Source: Porphyra umbilicalis
Taxonomy: Eukaryota > Rhodophyta > Bangiophyceae > Bangiales > Bangiaceae
Assembly: GCA_002049455.2 (NCBI GenBank)
Contig: KV918781.1
Coordinates: 1 to 64,000 of the forward strand
DNA length: 64,000 bases
Direction of reading: 5' to 3'
Shown here: in pieces, positions 46,932-57,828 of the stretch
How the letters are laid out: each line of letters begins with the position of its first letter
Position numbering within the stretch: position 1 is the first letter of the stretch
Position numbers and translations under genes: made by a program
Notes under the pieces: generated by a model
Told to the model about the DNA's origin: nothing
Database searches by the model: none
The model's input: the letters and a program-made list of their open reading frames with translations, nothing else

Positions 46932-48499
46932 TCACCCTGTGTAGGGTAGCAGGAACTGTTCGCGGTTGGGAAAGATATGCTCAGCCAAGTCGTCCCGCAA
47001 CAGCTCATGCTCATCTCGGTCAAGGGCCTGCTGCCGCGCCTGAAGGGAGTAGAGCAGAGTACCCTCTGCATTGACGGGATTGTTCACCGGAATACCCACG
47101 AGCTGCTCTTGGACAGGGTCAGGGTCTTGCTCATGCATGCCGGCGGCCGCTCCCCCTGCGGCCGCCGCAACGTCCGCCGCGCCGTCGTCGGCGCCGTCGT
47201 TGGCCACGTCTGCGTACAGCCCCGCCGCTACGCGGCGCACGCTCACGTACCCGTGACGATTCCGCTTGACCATGATGTTGTGCAGAATCGTGACCGCCCG
47301 CGCCGCTTGTCGGAGTTTCTCAACCGTGGTGAATCGTGCGTGGTGGAGCAACACTTGAAGCGCCCCGTGAGGACTGCATAAAGGCGCTCAACATCTTTGC
47401 GTAGGGCTTCTTGTAGGCGATTGTTCGAGCGCTTCTTGGGCGTGTCGGCGTCAGGGTAGGGGGTGGCGAAAAAGGCGTACCGCGGGTAGATTCCGTCGGC
47501 GAGGTAGTACGCCATCGTGCGTGTCCGGTTGTTGACGGTAAACTTCATCGTTCGGGGCGGCCAGATGCCGGCAACGATGGCATGGTAGAGGGGTGACAGC
47601 TTGAGCACATTGACGTCGTTGTTGCTGCCCGCCGCCCCAACGTTCACGTGCCATACGTACGTGTCCTCGTCGCATACAGTCTCGAGCACAACCGAGCGGT
47701 AGCCCTTGCGGTTCTGGTACTGGCCGTGCAGCGCCGTCGGGCACGAGCGCCACCGCCAATGCGAGCAATCGATTGAGCCGATACAGCCGGGCATTCCGCG
47801 CGCCTTGTTCCGGTCCAGGATGACGCGCAGCTCCGCGTCTGAGGGCGCGCGTAGGTACGAGGCGGCGTACTCCTCCACGACAAAGTCGATGAGCTTGTGG
47901 ACGGCGATAGAGATGGTGGCCTTGCTCAATCGTACGTACTCGTCCGCGCGGTCGTAGGTCTCGCCGTAAGCTAGCACGCGGAAGGCGCCCACCACTTTCT
48001 GCAGCGCGTGCGACTGTGGCCTCCCCGTGGCGTTGACGTCTTGACGCCAGAAGGGGCGGCCACGCAGCTTGTCATAAATCTCGAGGAAGACGTCTCTGCC
48101 GACGCGAAAGCGCCGGGTGAACACCTCATCCCCGTACAGGGGCGGCCGTCCTTGCCACCCAAAGTAGTCCATCATAATGCGCTTGACGCCCATGTCGAAC
48201 CCGCGCTCCAGGTTCGCGACGCGACCGGGCATCGAGCCTCGCCGCCGGCGCCGGCGTCGCTCCGCCACAGAGCGGCGCACCTCCAGACACAGGGTGCGCA
48301 AGCGCGTCATAGTCATCGACGCGCTCACGGCGAGGACAGAGGCCAGCTCAAGGTCGTCGTCCATGACGTCCGCAGGCTGCATGGTCACACGACACGCGAG
48401 GTTGGCGGGCACGGGGGCGGGGCACAGGTGCAGGGGGCAGGGGGGCGACGTGTAGGCGCATGGCACGGGGAGGGGAATGGGGGAGGGCAGGGTGGTCAT
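46932..48499 (-). CDS. PIF/Harbinger DDE transposase, one frameshift
   Basis: Cut-and-paste transposase of the PIF/Harbinger (plant-transposon, DDE_Tnp_4-like) family. From the start at 48499, residues about 105-215 form the helix-rich N-terminal DNA-binding region (LQKVVGAFRVLAYG, LSKATISIAVHKLIDF). The catalytic triad candidates are D244 (GSIDCSHWRW), D295 (GSNNDVNVL) and E371 (RKDVERLYAVLTGRF), with the family motif ADGIYP at 334-339. After residue 383 the frame is lost: one T seems missing in the T run near 47355. The expected C-terminal sequence (LLHHARFTTVEKL, VTILHNIMV) continues in the next frame to a stop at 46932. An in-frame ATG nearer the domain (MQPADVMDDD) may be the real start. 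The gene converges on the Myb-like accessory gene, the usual partner. Confidence 0.9.
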
Positions 48500-48626
48500 T
48501 CACGCACGCCGCATGGGTGGAGGATGTGTGGTGTCGTGATGCGGACGTCGGGTGCAGGGGACGCGGTGCGATGATGGGTCGGTGGGCCTGGTTGATGGTA
48601 CGGGTCGGTGCCAATATATACGCCTT

Positions 48627-49110
48627 CGGCTCCTAGTCGTTCACCCGTGCGTCTCGACCACAATCGAAACTGGGGCCACTGGGGGGGGTGGGCAGCGCGC
48701 TGTGGCCGCCCCCGTGGGGCTCACCTGTCCCCACCCCGTAAATCGGCCATCCAGGCACAGGTGGCAGTCGAGGACCTCAATTTCAGGCCAGTGTGGAGGG
48801 GTTCCGGCTATAGTGGCTGCCGGCATCCTGATCGCTCCTCCCCACCCCCCAAATCGGCCCTCCGCGCACCGGTGGCCGTCGATGACCCTCAAAACTGGGC
48901 CGGCTGGGAGGGGTCCGGTCGCTGCGGCGGCTGCTGTGCGGCCAGCCGCTCCCCTTGCCCGAAAGCAGTCATCCACACAGTGGTTGCCACCGAGCACCCT
49001 GAAATTGGGGCTGCTGGGAGGGGACCCGTCCCTGCCGCCATCGCCAGGTGCCTGCGGGGTTCCCCCCCCCCCGAAAACAGCGACGTACGAGAGGGTGACC
49101 CTCTTAATCC
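48627..49110. repeat. Degenerate 110-bp tandem repeat
   Basis: Landmarks AAATCGGCCATCC (48740), AAATCGGCCCTCC (48851) and GAAAGCAGTCATCC (48961) mark units about 110 bp apart, each followed by a GGTGGC-like block and a TGGGAGGGG(T/A)CC block. Weaker units lie before (about 48633) and after (about 49070). It sits just upstream of the transposase start and could be part of the element's terminal region. Confidence 0.75.
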
Positions 49111-50361
49111 ATACAAAAAACAAGGGGCCTCACACCGACCGTGCTATGGCTGGGCCTCGGTGTGGTCAGCCGCTCCACGCCTCGGCGCGCTGCCCCGTAT
49201 CTTGATCATGCGTCACGTACTGTCTGAAGTATGACCGCCGGACGTTTGACGCACCCTGCATCGTCGCAGCGTGTGAACTGTGACCGACTGATGAATCAGA
49301 TGCCCTGCCTCGCCCAAAGTTTCGCGAGACATGACACCATGTGTGACAAACGACCATCGGCCTGCGTGTCATGGGCACCCGTCACGTACTGACGCTTCGC
49401 GCAGGCCGGCCGTCACCTGTCCATCACACTCGTGCCCAACGCCTCTCGGTCAAAATTCTACCACACGTGTTCCCACGCGTCGTCCCATCACCCGCTTTCC
49501 AGGGGCCCGCTGGCCACGTGACTAGTACCTGCTGCTGACACATGGCGGCGTCTTGCAGTGGCCGCGGGGACCACCCGTCCCGATATCTCTGCGACAGCAG
49601 ACCGGGGCCCGACGTGGACCGGGTCGCCAGTGTGAGCCGCCGCCCCCAGCCATGGACTGGTGGGCCACTGTCGGACGTGCCAGGGCATCACGAAATCACA
49701 TGTCGCTTCATTCCACGGCATCGCTCCTGCCTCGTCATTCTCGGTCATCCCCACCGATCGTACACCCCGCACGTGGCACCCTCTTGGAAGCGTTGGCGAT
49801 CGTCGTTTGAGTAATTTCGAACCTCCAAAACACCACATTGGCCTTCCAAGTTGCGTTTTGGGCGTCGAACGGCCCCCAGACGTTCCTATATCACCCCCGA
49901 TATGCGAACGGTCGACTCGCGTTCGACGCGATTCATCTTTGAAAGTAATGTACTTACTCGATTGCGATAACTGCTGGATATTCAATCTAGCGCCAAACGA
50001 GGACGCGTTCGACGGCCTTTCTGCTTCCACCAACGCTTGTTCGGCCACGTCGCACCATATATGCCACGTCTCTGCAACGTGTCATAAATATGGCGTCGAA
50101 CGCATGTTGGTGGCTCCGCCCTCAGATCAAGTGGAGGAATTCCACGGGGTTTTCCGGTGGACCACCGTCCTGGCCTAATCTCAAACTTAGAATAGGATAG
50201 GGCGAGATATATGACGGAGGACCGTCCTGGAATCAGTCGTGACGGTGGTGTTCGGACTTTTCTCAGGATCATCCTTGAGATCAAACAAGGATCAGTGGAG
50301 GACTGTTTCGCAGATGGTCTGCCGTAGAAAAAACCAATAATAAAAAACCAATCGGCACGAC
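49111..50361. other. No gene recognised
   Basis: About 1.25 kb with short frames only and no known domain. The terminus of the Harbinger-like element, if it lies here, could not be identified. Confidence 0.45.
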
Positions 50362-50520
50362 CACGCCCTGCAGGGAAAGATGACGCGCTACAACGCCCGA
50401 CTCGTGGCCCAAGGCTTCAACCAAATGCTGGGCTGGGACTTTGATGAGACGTGGGCGCCGGTGCCCAGCGCGGCTACGATATGGGCCCTCTTTGCTGTGG
50501 ATGCAGCCACTGACCACGCT
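50362..50520 (+). pseudogene. Ty1/copia reverse-transcriptase fragment
   Basis: The frame from 50380 reads TRYNARLVAQGFNQ, then WDFDETWAPVPSAATI, the diagnostic first block of copia reverse transcriptases. The similarity lasts about 45 codons and then stops; no other copia domain is seen. This is a scrap inserted or left beside the gypsy element. Confidence 0.85.
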
Positions 50521-50849
50521 TCCGCGTATCCGAGACGCAAACAACAACCGTCTCGTCACCCAGTATGCTATGCATGTGTATGCAGACACCGGAGGTGTGC
50601 GTCTCTTTGACTGCTTCCTTGTTTCCGACAACTTGTCAGTTTCGTGCATCTTCTTCCGACAACTTGTCAGTTTCGTGCGTCTTTGGCGCCAAGTTCTTTG
50701 AAAAAAACATCGAGGCGATTTTGCCACGTTTTCGCAAGATCGTCTGGCAGGAACACGTGTGCTGCACGGAGGACCTGCCTCGGCCAACGCAAAACTTGGC
50801 TTGTCTGAACGACAGTGCCTGGGACCGCCACTGGCTAGATGAACGCCAA

Positions 50850-53800
50850 GGGTGCGAGCCTGCAAGCAAAGACGTGTCAACAGACACCAAGAGGATTGGA
50901 TCATGGCGACATGTGATACCCCCGGCATGGTAACGATCACACCAAACGCTCGGTTTCGCCGACATAAGTTAATGGCAGTCGCCCGCGGCCTTGCCAATGT
51001 CAAACCAGACGAGCCATTCTTAATCGAGTTACGCAATTTCGGCAAGGACCAAGTCATTGTTAGTAAGACCTCAATCTTGGGGTTCGTGGAGCCCTGCCAA
51101 GGGCCGATGTTATCCGCCGTCTCGAATGACAAGATTCCGAAGGGTGGATCCCATACTTTGTTGGCCGACAGTAGTCGTGACCCACTCGGGGACCTCGATC
51201 TCAGTAAGGCTCCCGAGTACGTGCACAGGTAGATTCGCGACATGCTCAAAACACAGTTGTCTATGTGGTACGGAACCCTGGGCGTCATCCATGCTACGGA
51301 GCACGCCATCGTTACTCCCCCAGACGCTCTGCCCATACGGGCACAGTTCTACCGGACCGGGCCGCTCAAACGGCACATCATCGAAATGTTGAACCTCAAC
51401 GTCATTGCACCTGGTCACAGTGCATGGGCCAGCCCTGTGGTCATCGTGCCGAAGAAGCATGAACGGCATAGCCCGATTATGTTTCCACTATCGTCGGCTG
51501 AACAAAATCACCAAGAAGGCTGCTTTTCCTTTGCCTCGAATGGAGGACTGCCTGGACGACTTGGGAGATGCCCAAGTGTTCAAGTCCCTCGACTGCCCCG
51601 TGACGTATTGGCAGGTGCCCTTGTGTAAAGAAAACCGACAGAATACGGCGTTCACATCGCACTGTGGTATTTACCACTGATCATCCATGACATTTGGCTT
51701 GACAACAGGAGCTTATGAATGTGCCAAATATGTGACCACTCAGATATGCTCAACACCAGCATGTTTTGAGTCAGGTAAGACTTTTGCTTCAACTTCATGA
51801 ATACGGAAAAGATACATATCCGCAGCAAAAACAAGAAGGATATACATATGAATACAGACTCTATGCAGAATAAAACAGACAATTGTTCAAGTATGTCCAA
51901 CAGGATGTACATTCAAGGCGTGTTGCCAAGAAAATGCAAAGAGCCGTGTGATTGTGCGATTCTTGCCACTGTCATCCATGGCATCATCCTCGCCCAGGGC
52001 GTGGTAGGGGCCCGTCGCGGTGGCCAACGACGGGCCGCGGTGGTGTGGTGGGACCGTGCGCGGCGTCTGCTTGGCTGGGTTGCGCGCCGCCGATGGTGGG
52101 CCGTTCGGCGTCACGTTGCGGTTGTTGTGTGATTTGACGGGCCGAACCGCTTGGGGAAGACCCGTTCTGGCAAGTGAAGTTTCCTGAGGTAGTTGGATGC
52201 CTGCATCCTACGCATGCTATGTCATTGGACTTGCGTTTATCCACTTTGGAGCCATTAAATGGCGGTACGATACAGATACGAGTATGTAAAATCGGGCTCG
52301 TTATTTTTGAATTTGAGTATACCCGACTACAGTGCGTTCTCTTGACAAGGGGATCGTCTACATGGGAATATGGGTCGCGAGTCTTCCCTTCCAGTCCGTG
52401 TAGGCCACTTTTATTCATACCGAGCTGAATCAGCTGTCTCTTGTAACGAGAACGCACTGTATATCTGTTCAATATATCAAAGCACCATTTATTCAGGAAA
52501 GCCCCCGCTTGACAACGGCACCTGCAACCTTCCAGCGTGCGTTGGATATTATCCTTTCGGGCTTGAAGTGGAAGATATGCCTCGTCTACTCAGACGATGT
52601 CATCATCTCGTCCGCGAGCACTGAACAACACGTCAAAGGTCGTTTACACGGTTCTGCACCGACTCCGCGAAGCCGGGGTTACGCTGAACTTGGAAAAGTG
52701 CACTTAGTCGTCCGACGAAGTCGCGTACTTTGGACACATTGTCCGCCCAGGGCAACTACACGTGCATATTCAGAACGTTGATGCTCTGAAGCATGCAAAG
52801 CTCCCTAAAAAAAAGACACAGCTGAGAAACTTCTTGAGCATGTGCAACGGCTATCGACGCTTTGTCAAGGACTTTTACAAACGAGGAAAGCCCCTGAACG
52901 CCTTGACTAGGGCCGAGATCTCACTGGATCTAACGACGTCTACGGACGCGGCCGTCGCCGTATTCGAAGACCTGCGTAACACACTATTGTGCCCACCGGT
53001 ACTTGCATTGCCAAAGGCCAACCGGAAGCTCGTCGAAGATGTGGTCGCATGCGCAGACCCAGTCGGGTGGTCGTTTCTCCAGGAGGAACCGGGTGAACTG
53101 CTTCATCTTGTCGGATACTGGAGCCGATGACGCACTGCTGCAGAGCAAAACTACCCCGCAGCGGAGCGCGAATGCCTCGGCGTTGTCTGGGCTGTCCTGA
53201 AATTGGGGCACTTCCTCGATGGGCGACGGTTCCTCATCCGAACGGATCACCAAGCATTAAATTCGTCTACAGCACGACCGACTCAAGCGGACGCATGATG
53301 CGATCGCGACTTCGCCTCTCCGAATATACATTCGACATGACATACAAACCCGGTGCATCGCACCACTTGTCCGACCTCCTGTCACGTGCCTCCACGGTGG
53401 CACCAACAGAAGATATCCACGACAATAAACCTTGTCTGGCATTGGACTAGACGGCCAACATCTTGAGGACGGGGTGGTAAACGGGTACCGTCGCACCCGA
53501 TCCGGTGGAGTTTGACGGCGTTGTTGAAGCCCAGCAAACGGATAACTCGTGTGAAGCGCGGAATAGTGAAGGCTTTCTTTCGCAACGAGCATCACGCTCT
53601 ATATCGACGGACGCCTTACGGCAACCACGTCGTTATACCGAAGTCGTTACGCGAATGCGTCTTGACCCTCGAGCACCACGCAACCGTGGCAGCCCATCTT
53701 GGTATGAACCGGATTTATTACACCATGTGAAAGGCATATTACTGGCCTTCGATGGTAATGGACATCCACACTACCATCACGAAGTGCCTAACTTGTGCTC

Positions 53801-54290
53801 AAAACCGCCTCTCCTTACGGCGACACACCACGCCCCTGACGCTGTTCCCCGCTACGGAGCCCCTCACGGAACTTTCCGTCGACATCGTTCGGCCCATAGC
53901 GGCCTCAAAGAAAGGCAAGTGCTTCTTCTTGGTGATCAGCGACCGCTTTACCCAGATCACGAAGTGTGTCGCTTTTCGACGAATTACGGCCATGCCCGTG
54001 GCGTCAGCCATTACCGACGCGTCGGTGTCCGCCTGCAGGCCCCCGGACCGGATCCTGACGGACCAAGGGCCCTAGTTCATGACAAACTTCTTCAACGCTG
54101 TGACGAAAATTCTTGGTATTGAGACTGACGGCTCCACGGCGTATCATCGTCGGCAGCCGCGCCCACCGCATCTCAGCCGCATCTCACTGCACTTCGGCTG
54201 CATTTCGCAGACCATCGCATTTTCGGAAACTTCGCACGACAGCCCTGCAGATGTCGTCATACGTGAGTCCAGATGCATGGATTCTTTGTA
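50850..54290 (+). mobile_element. Decayed Ty3/gypsy retrotransposon (pol), interrupted
   Basis: In order: a pre-RT segment (about 50904-51230, ANVKPDEPFLIELRNFG); RT start (51242-51660, WASPVVIVPKK, YRRLNKITKKAAFPLPR, YWQVPL); an 800-bp insertion; RT continuation (52509, TTAPATFQRALDIILSGLKW, with YSDD in place of YVDD); connection and RNase H (52800-53290, FLSMCNGYRRFVKDFY, ECLGVVWAVLKL, IRTDHQALN); integrase zinc-binding region (53580-53730, HHATVAAHLGMNRIYY); integrase core (53752-54075, CLTCAQNR, LSVDIVRPI, ILTDQGP). A remnant of the STAYHPQ-like block follows near 54128. Domain order RT-RNaseH-IN defines Ty3/gypsy. Stops and frameshifts are scattered throughout, so the copy is dead. No LTR pair could be identified by eye. 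Confidence 0.9.
51707..52506. mobile_element. Insertion inside the gypsy RT with 10-bp target duplication
   Basis: The RT sequence stops after GCTTGACAAC (51697-51706) and resumes at a second GCTTGACAAC (52507-52516), so the 800 bp between are an insertion flanked by a 10-bp target-site duplication. No terminal inverted repeats match. The insert shares a right-hand block (about 52172-52330) with 61207-61365 and a left-hand block (CAAGGCGTGTTGCCAAGAA at about 51916) with 58531, so it belongs to a dispersed family. It encodes no recognised protein. The long, variable-length kind of target duplication without inverted ends suits a non-LTR or SINE-like element. Confidence 0.8.
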
Positions 54291-55245
54291 AAGCAATGTC
54301 ATCCGTTTAACCGGCTGCGGCGAGGGGATGTATAATTTTGATTCATTTATTTCCTACTTCATTTAAGCCGTGACGGCTGGCTAACTCTTGTTCTACCATC
54401 CGCCGGTTATCTCGTCACGGATGAAGCTTACCGCCACTTACTGTCACTTGCATAAAGTTATCGCCACTTGACTCGGGCTGCCTTCGAGGCAGGCCTCTTG
54501 ACAGCCTGACGTCAGCGGCCGGCTGCGTCTGGCACCCGTGTGGGGTGGTCAGACACACCGACACAGTCACCGGGCCCAACGTCCTGACACTTTCGTGTCC
54601 GGGAGCACAGCCGTTGCTGCTTCTGAACTGCGGTGCTGGGGCTCCGGGCGAGTTGGGGCCGGCAACGGGCCAAGTCGAATACATCAAACTGCATATATAG
54701 TGCATCTGCACTGCATTTCTGTCACCACATCCGCCACAGGCGCGGGCGTCGTTTCCCCATCGCGTGCAAACAAACGGGACCATCACAGGCAGCCCAAGAG
54801 TAGCAGGAAAAGAAATGGGAGCAGGGGAGGCGTCAGTTTGTGCAATCACGAGAATCACCAGGTCGCGATCCCCCCCCCCGCCTCGGCAGGCCTTGGCCTC
54901 ACGCTCCGCCCCTTCCCCAGCCCCCAAATCCACACGCGCATCCGCGGGCGGCCTTCAACTCCCCTTACACCGACGCCCAGGCGGCGGCGGCGACGGCGGC
55001 GGGAGCGGCGGCAGCGGCCGCACACACGTCCAATCGCGGAACCCCCTGCGCGGTTGCAAGCAGTAAGCAAGGGGAAGTAAAGTCGGGAGACACATAGATT
55101 GAGGACTGATATGGGCGTCATGACGGAGCCCGAATGCATGTGAGTTCCGGTCCATGTGACATCACAAGACTCAGATGCAGTCGAGATGGCACCAGAATGC
55201 TACAGTCGCCACAGTAATGAAATAAGACTGGCCCACACCAGCTCC
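54291..55245. other. No gene recognised
   Basis: About 950 bp between the gypsy remnant and the minisatellite. Frames up to 180 codons without known domains. A poly-C and GGCGGC stretch lies at 54870-55020. Confidence 0.45.
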
Positions 55246-55665
55246 TAACCCGCCCGCAGAGGCGACCGCCACACCCCCCGCCGTGACCACCACCGGATCG
55301 CCGCCGGCACCGGCCGCCGACGCCCGCCAGTCACCCGCCACCTCCGCCGCCGCGACCAGCACCGGATCGCCGCCGGCCCCGCCTGCGCCGCCCGCCGAAT
55401 CACCTGTCGCCTCCTCCGCCGCGGCTACCGCCGGATCGCCACCGGCGCCGCCCGCCGACGCCCACCGAGTCACCCGCCTCCCCCGCCGCGACCACCACCG
55501 GATCGCCGCCGGCCCCGCTTGTCGAGTCGCCCGCGGCCTCCCCGGCCACGGCCGCCACCGGATCGCCGTCGGCGCCGCCCACCGGGTCGCGGGCAGCCTC
55601 CTCTGCCGTGATGAACACCGGATCGCCGCCGGCGCCGCCTACCGAGTCGCCCGCCACTGCCTATG
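55246..55665. repeat. Minisatellite of about 60 bp, six units
   Basis: GGATCG landmarks at 55295, 55374, 55433, 55500, 55560 and 55620; the last spacings are exactly 60. Minus-strand reading gives GDSVGGAGGDPV-like repeats in two frames joined by an indel near 55450. It lies just beyond the 3' end of the phosphodiesterase gene. No start codon or flanking coding sequence supports a protein. Confidence 0.85.
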
Positions 55666-55812
55666 CGGAACGTCCAATGTCTCGACGGAAACGGGTAGAG
55701 GGCGAGAAGGGGGTCTAGAATGTATGTCTCGTATGATCTCTTCAGCTTTCTTAACTCTCTGCAACCTAGTCTCAATGGGAACTCCAATAATCTCCAAAAG
55801 ATGCAAACAATC

Positions 55813-56688
55813 TTAACCAGCTCGAAGTGTATTGAGGATTATGTCGTACACAGCGGTGGCATCTACGCAGCCGTCCGAGTCGATCTTGCCGTCCAAGACC
55901 CCAGGGGCCTTGGTGTACAGCACGGCGCCCGACGCGGGGTCTACGTCCGTGGCCCCATGGCTGCCTTTGACGAGCTTCGCGTCGAGCGGGATGACATCCA
56001 TTAGGTACCTCATCCCCATAATCTTTTGGGCCAGCCGCCAAGCGACGCGGCCCTTGGCAAAGGTCAATTCTGGATCGAGGAAGAGCTCTACGGGGTCGTA
56101 GCCGGGCTTACGATGGATGTCTACGGTGCGCGCAAAGTCGGGAGCGACGTCATCGGCGCCCTCGGGCCAATAGTAGTAGGTGAACCAGGACGACGTAGTC
56201 GCGACGGCGACAAAGTTACCGGCGCGGTGGTGGTCAACGTGCTCCGCGGCCTTACCGGTGCTGTCTAGCACCCGCGCGACGCCAGGAAGGTTTGTCACGA
56301 GCTCCCGCACGCGGGTAGCCAACGCTGGATCGGAGTCGTTGAGGTACACGTGCGCTACCTGGTGGTCCACAACCGCAAAAGCTGACGACGCGCCGGCGTC
56401 GAGGAGCTCCCGCCCGTCTTCGATGCGGACGGCAAGCAAGCCCGCAGCCCGAAGGGCGCGATTGATGTGCACCGGTGTGTCAACGGCAGAGATGCCGTAC
56501 TCGCTGAGCACAATCACGTTGCTGCCGACAGCCTCATAGTGGGTGATGAGGTCGCCAAGAATGGCATCGACCTCGTTCAAGTCGCGGGTCACAGTTTGTG
56601 CGCCAGGTCCGTCACGCTGCAGTACGTAGTCGAGGTGTGGGAGGTACACCATGGTAAGGGTCGGGTTGGACTTGGCGTCGACCGCTAG
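55813..56688 (-). pseudogene. Alkaline-phosphatase-superfamily phosphodiesterase, 5'-truncated
   Basis: Similar to bacterial-type nucleotide pyrophosphatase/phosphodiesterase proteins of the alkaline phosphatase superfamily, metal-dependent hydrolases of phosphodiesters. Visible motifs are VYLPHLDYVLQRDGPG, LSEYGISAVDTPVHINRAL, FAVVDHQVAHVYLND, SSWFTYYYWPEGAD, DFARTVDIHRKPGYDPVELF, and MDVIPLDAKLVKGSHGA near the C-terminus. These include the His/Asp residues expected for the second metal site. Family members are about 450 residues; here 279 follow the first ATG (56652). Similarity continues a few codons upstream (AVDAKSNPTLT) to a stop at 56689-56691. The N-terminal about 170 residues with the nucleophile are not found nearby. 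A CTGTAG acceptor-like sequence sits at that point, so a distant 5' exon is possible. The coding style is smoother than its neighbours, which could reflect transfer from bacteria (inference). Confidence 0.75.
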
Positions 56689-57083
56689 CTACAGTTTGTC
56701 AGGCACGGGGACTCTTGTGGGCGAGACGACACTCGTGTGGCCGCGAGGGTCGCGACAGTCCACCATACTGTCCGCCATCCCCGCGCCCGACTGTTCGCCA
56801 TCCTTTCGCCCCACTTTCCGCCCCGCCCCACCCCGCCGCGCCTTCCCCGCCCCCGCATAACCTCCCTCCCAACCCGCCGCTGCCCTACAGGCGCCGCCGC
56901 TTTGGCCGGCCCCCTCCCCCCCCATCGCCTCGTTTTCTCCCTACGCCTCTCTCCGGTTTTGGCGGCGCGCTACCCTCCAACTCCTCTCCGCCCTGGCCCC
57001 CCAACCCACCATGGGCGGCGGCGGTGGCACCGTCGGCGGCGCCTCCCCCCCCCCCTCCGCCACCCCCCCCCGCACGGTTCGTC
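56689..57083. other. GC-rich spacer, no gene recognised
   Basis: About 400 bp, C-rich on the plus strand with Pro-rich open frames. If the phosphodiesterase has an upstream exon it is not evident here. Confidence 0.4.
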
Positions 57084-57500
57084 GTTAACCTCGACATGCG
57101 GCTGGCCCGCCGCAGTGCCGCCCTCCTAGGTTAGGTGGCCGCCCGCGTCGCAGCCGTTACCGCCGCGTAGCTCGCCCTTGTCCAGAGGGGGCGGCTGGAC
57201 GTGGCCGCCGCCGACGCGGACCTGGCGCCGCACGTCGCCGCCGTGCGCGTGGGCGACATTGCGGACGAAAATGACCTGGGGGGGTGGGCGGGTGCGGGGA
57301 AGGGGCGGGGGGGGGGGGGGGCGCGGTTGGTGCGCCCTGCAGACGCGGACCTCCACTTGCACACGTACGTGCTGGAGGGGGGTTCCGGCTGGAGGGGGGT
57401 TCCACCGCCGCCGGCGGGGGGGGCGGCGCCGCCGACGGCGTTGCGGGCCCCGACGGCGACGCCCTTGACGGCGCCGAAATCAGAGCCTGAATCACTGCTA
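57084..57500 (+). pseudogene. Possible gene fragment with two in-frame stops
   Basis: One plus-strand frame reads FVVNLDMRLARRSAALLG, stop, VAARVAAVTAA, stop, LALVQRGRLDV, then ADADLAPHVAAVRVGDIADE and LVRPADADLHLHTYVLEGG. The composition on both sides of the stops is coherent and protein-like, suggesting one decayed gene. I do not recognise the family. Confidence 0.3.
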
Positions 57501-57514
57501 TACGTGTGATAGAG

Positions 57515-57828
57515 ATGCTCTCAGACCGCCTCAAAGGCCCGTTTTCTGAGGCTCGCGCACAGCCCAAGTCATTCGGAAGTGTCTTGGCCGTGAGACCTCT
57601 GTTAGAATTTACATGTTTTTGCTGACATTGTACTACATTGGATGACATTGGATGACATCTCACCCGTCACACCTCTTCCAGGAGTGGAAGCTCTTCGGGT
57701 CCTCGCCACAACAAAGTCCTGAAGGACTGCCAAGCGTGTGACGAAAACGCCCTGAAACGGCCTCAAAGGCCCTTTTCCGGAGGCTCGCGGACAGGCTAAG
57801 TCATTCGGGAGTGTCTTGGCCGTGAGAG
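57515..57828. repeat. Direct repeat pair of about 80 bp, 232 bp apart
   Basis: 57515-57596 and 57746-57828 share CCTCAAAGGCCC (57529 and 57761), then GGCTCGCG and AAGTCATTCGG, and end GTGTCTTGGCCGTGAGA. The intervening sequence is unrelated. Could be short terminal repeats or a dispersed element. Confidence 0.8.

Noticed and set aside
40174-49110. Terminal inverted repeats and 3-bp target duplication of the Harbinger-like element
   Set aside because: I looked at both flanks and could not find a convincing inverted pair, so element ends are not claimed.
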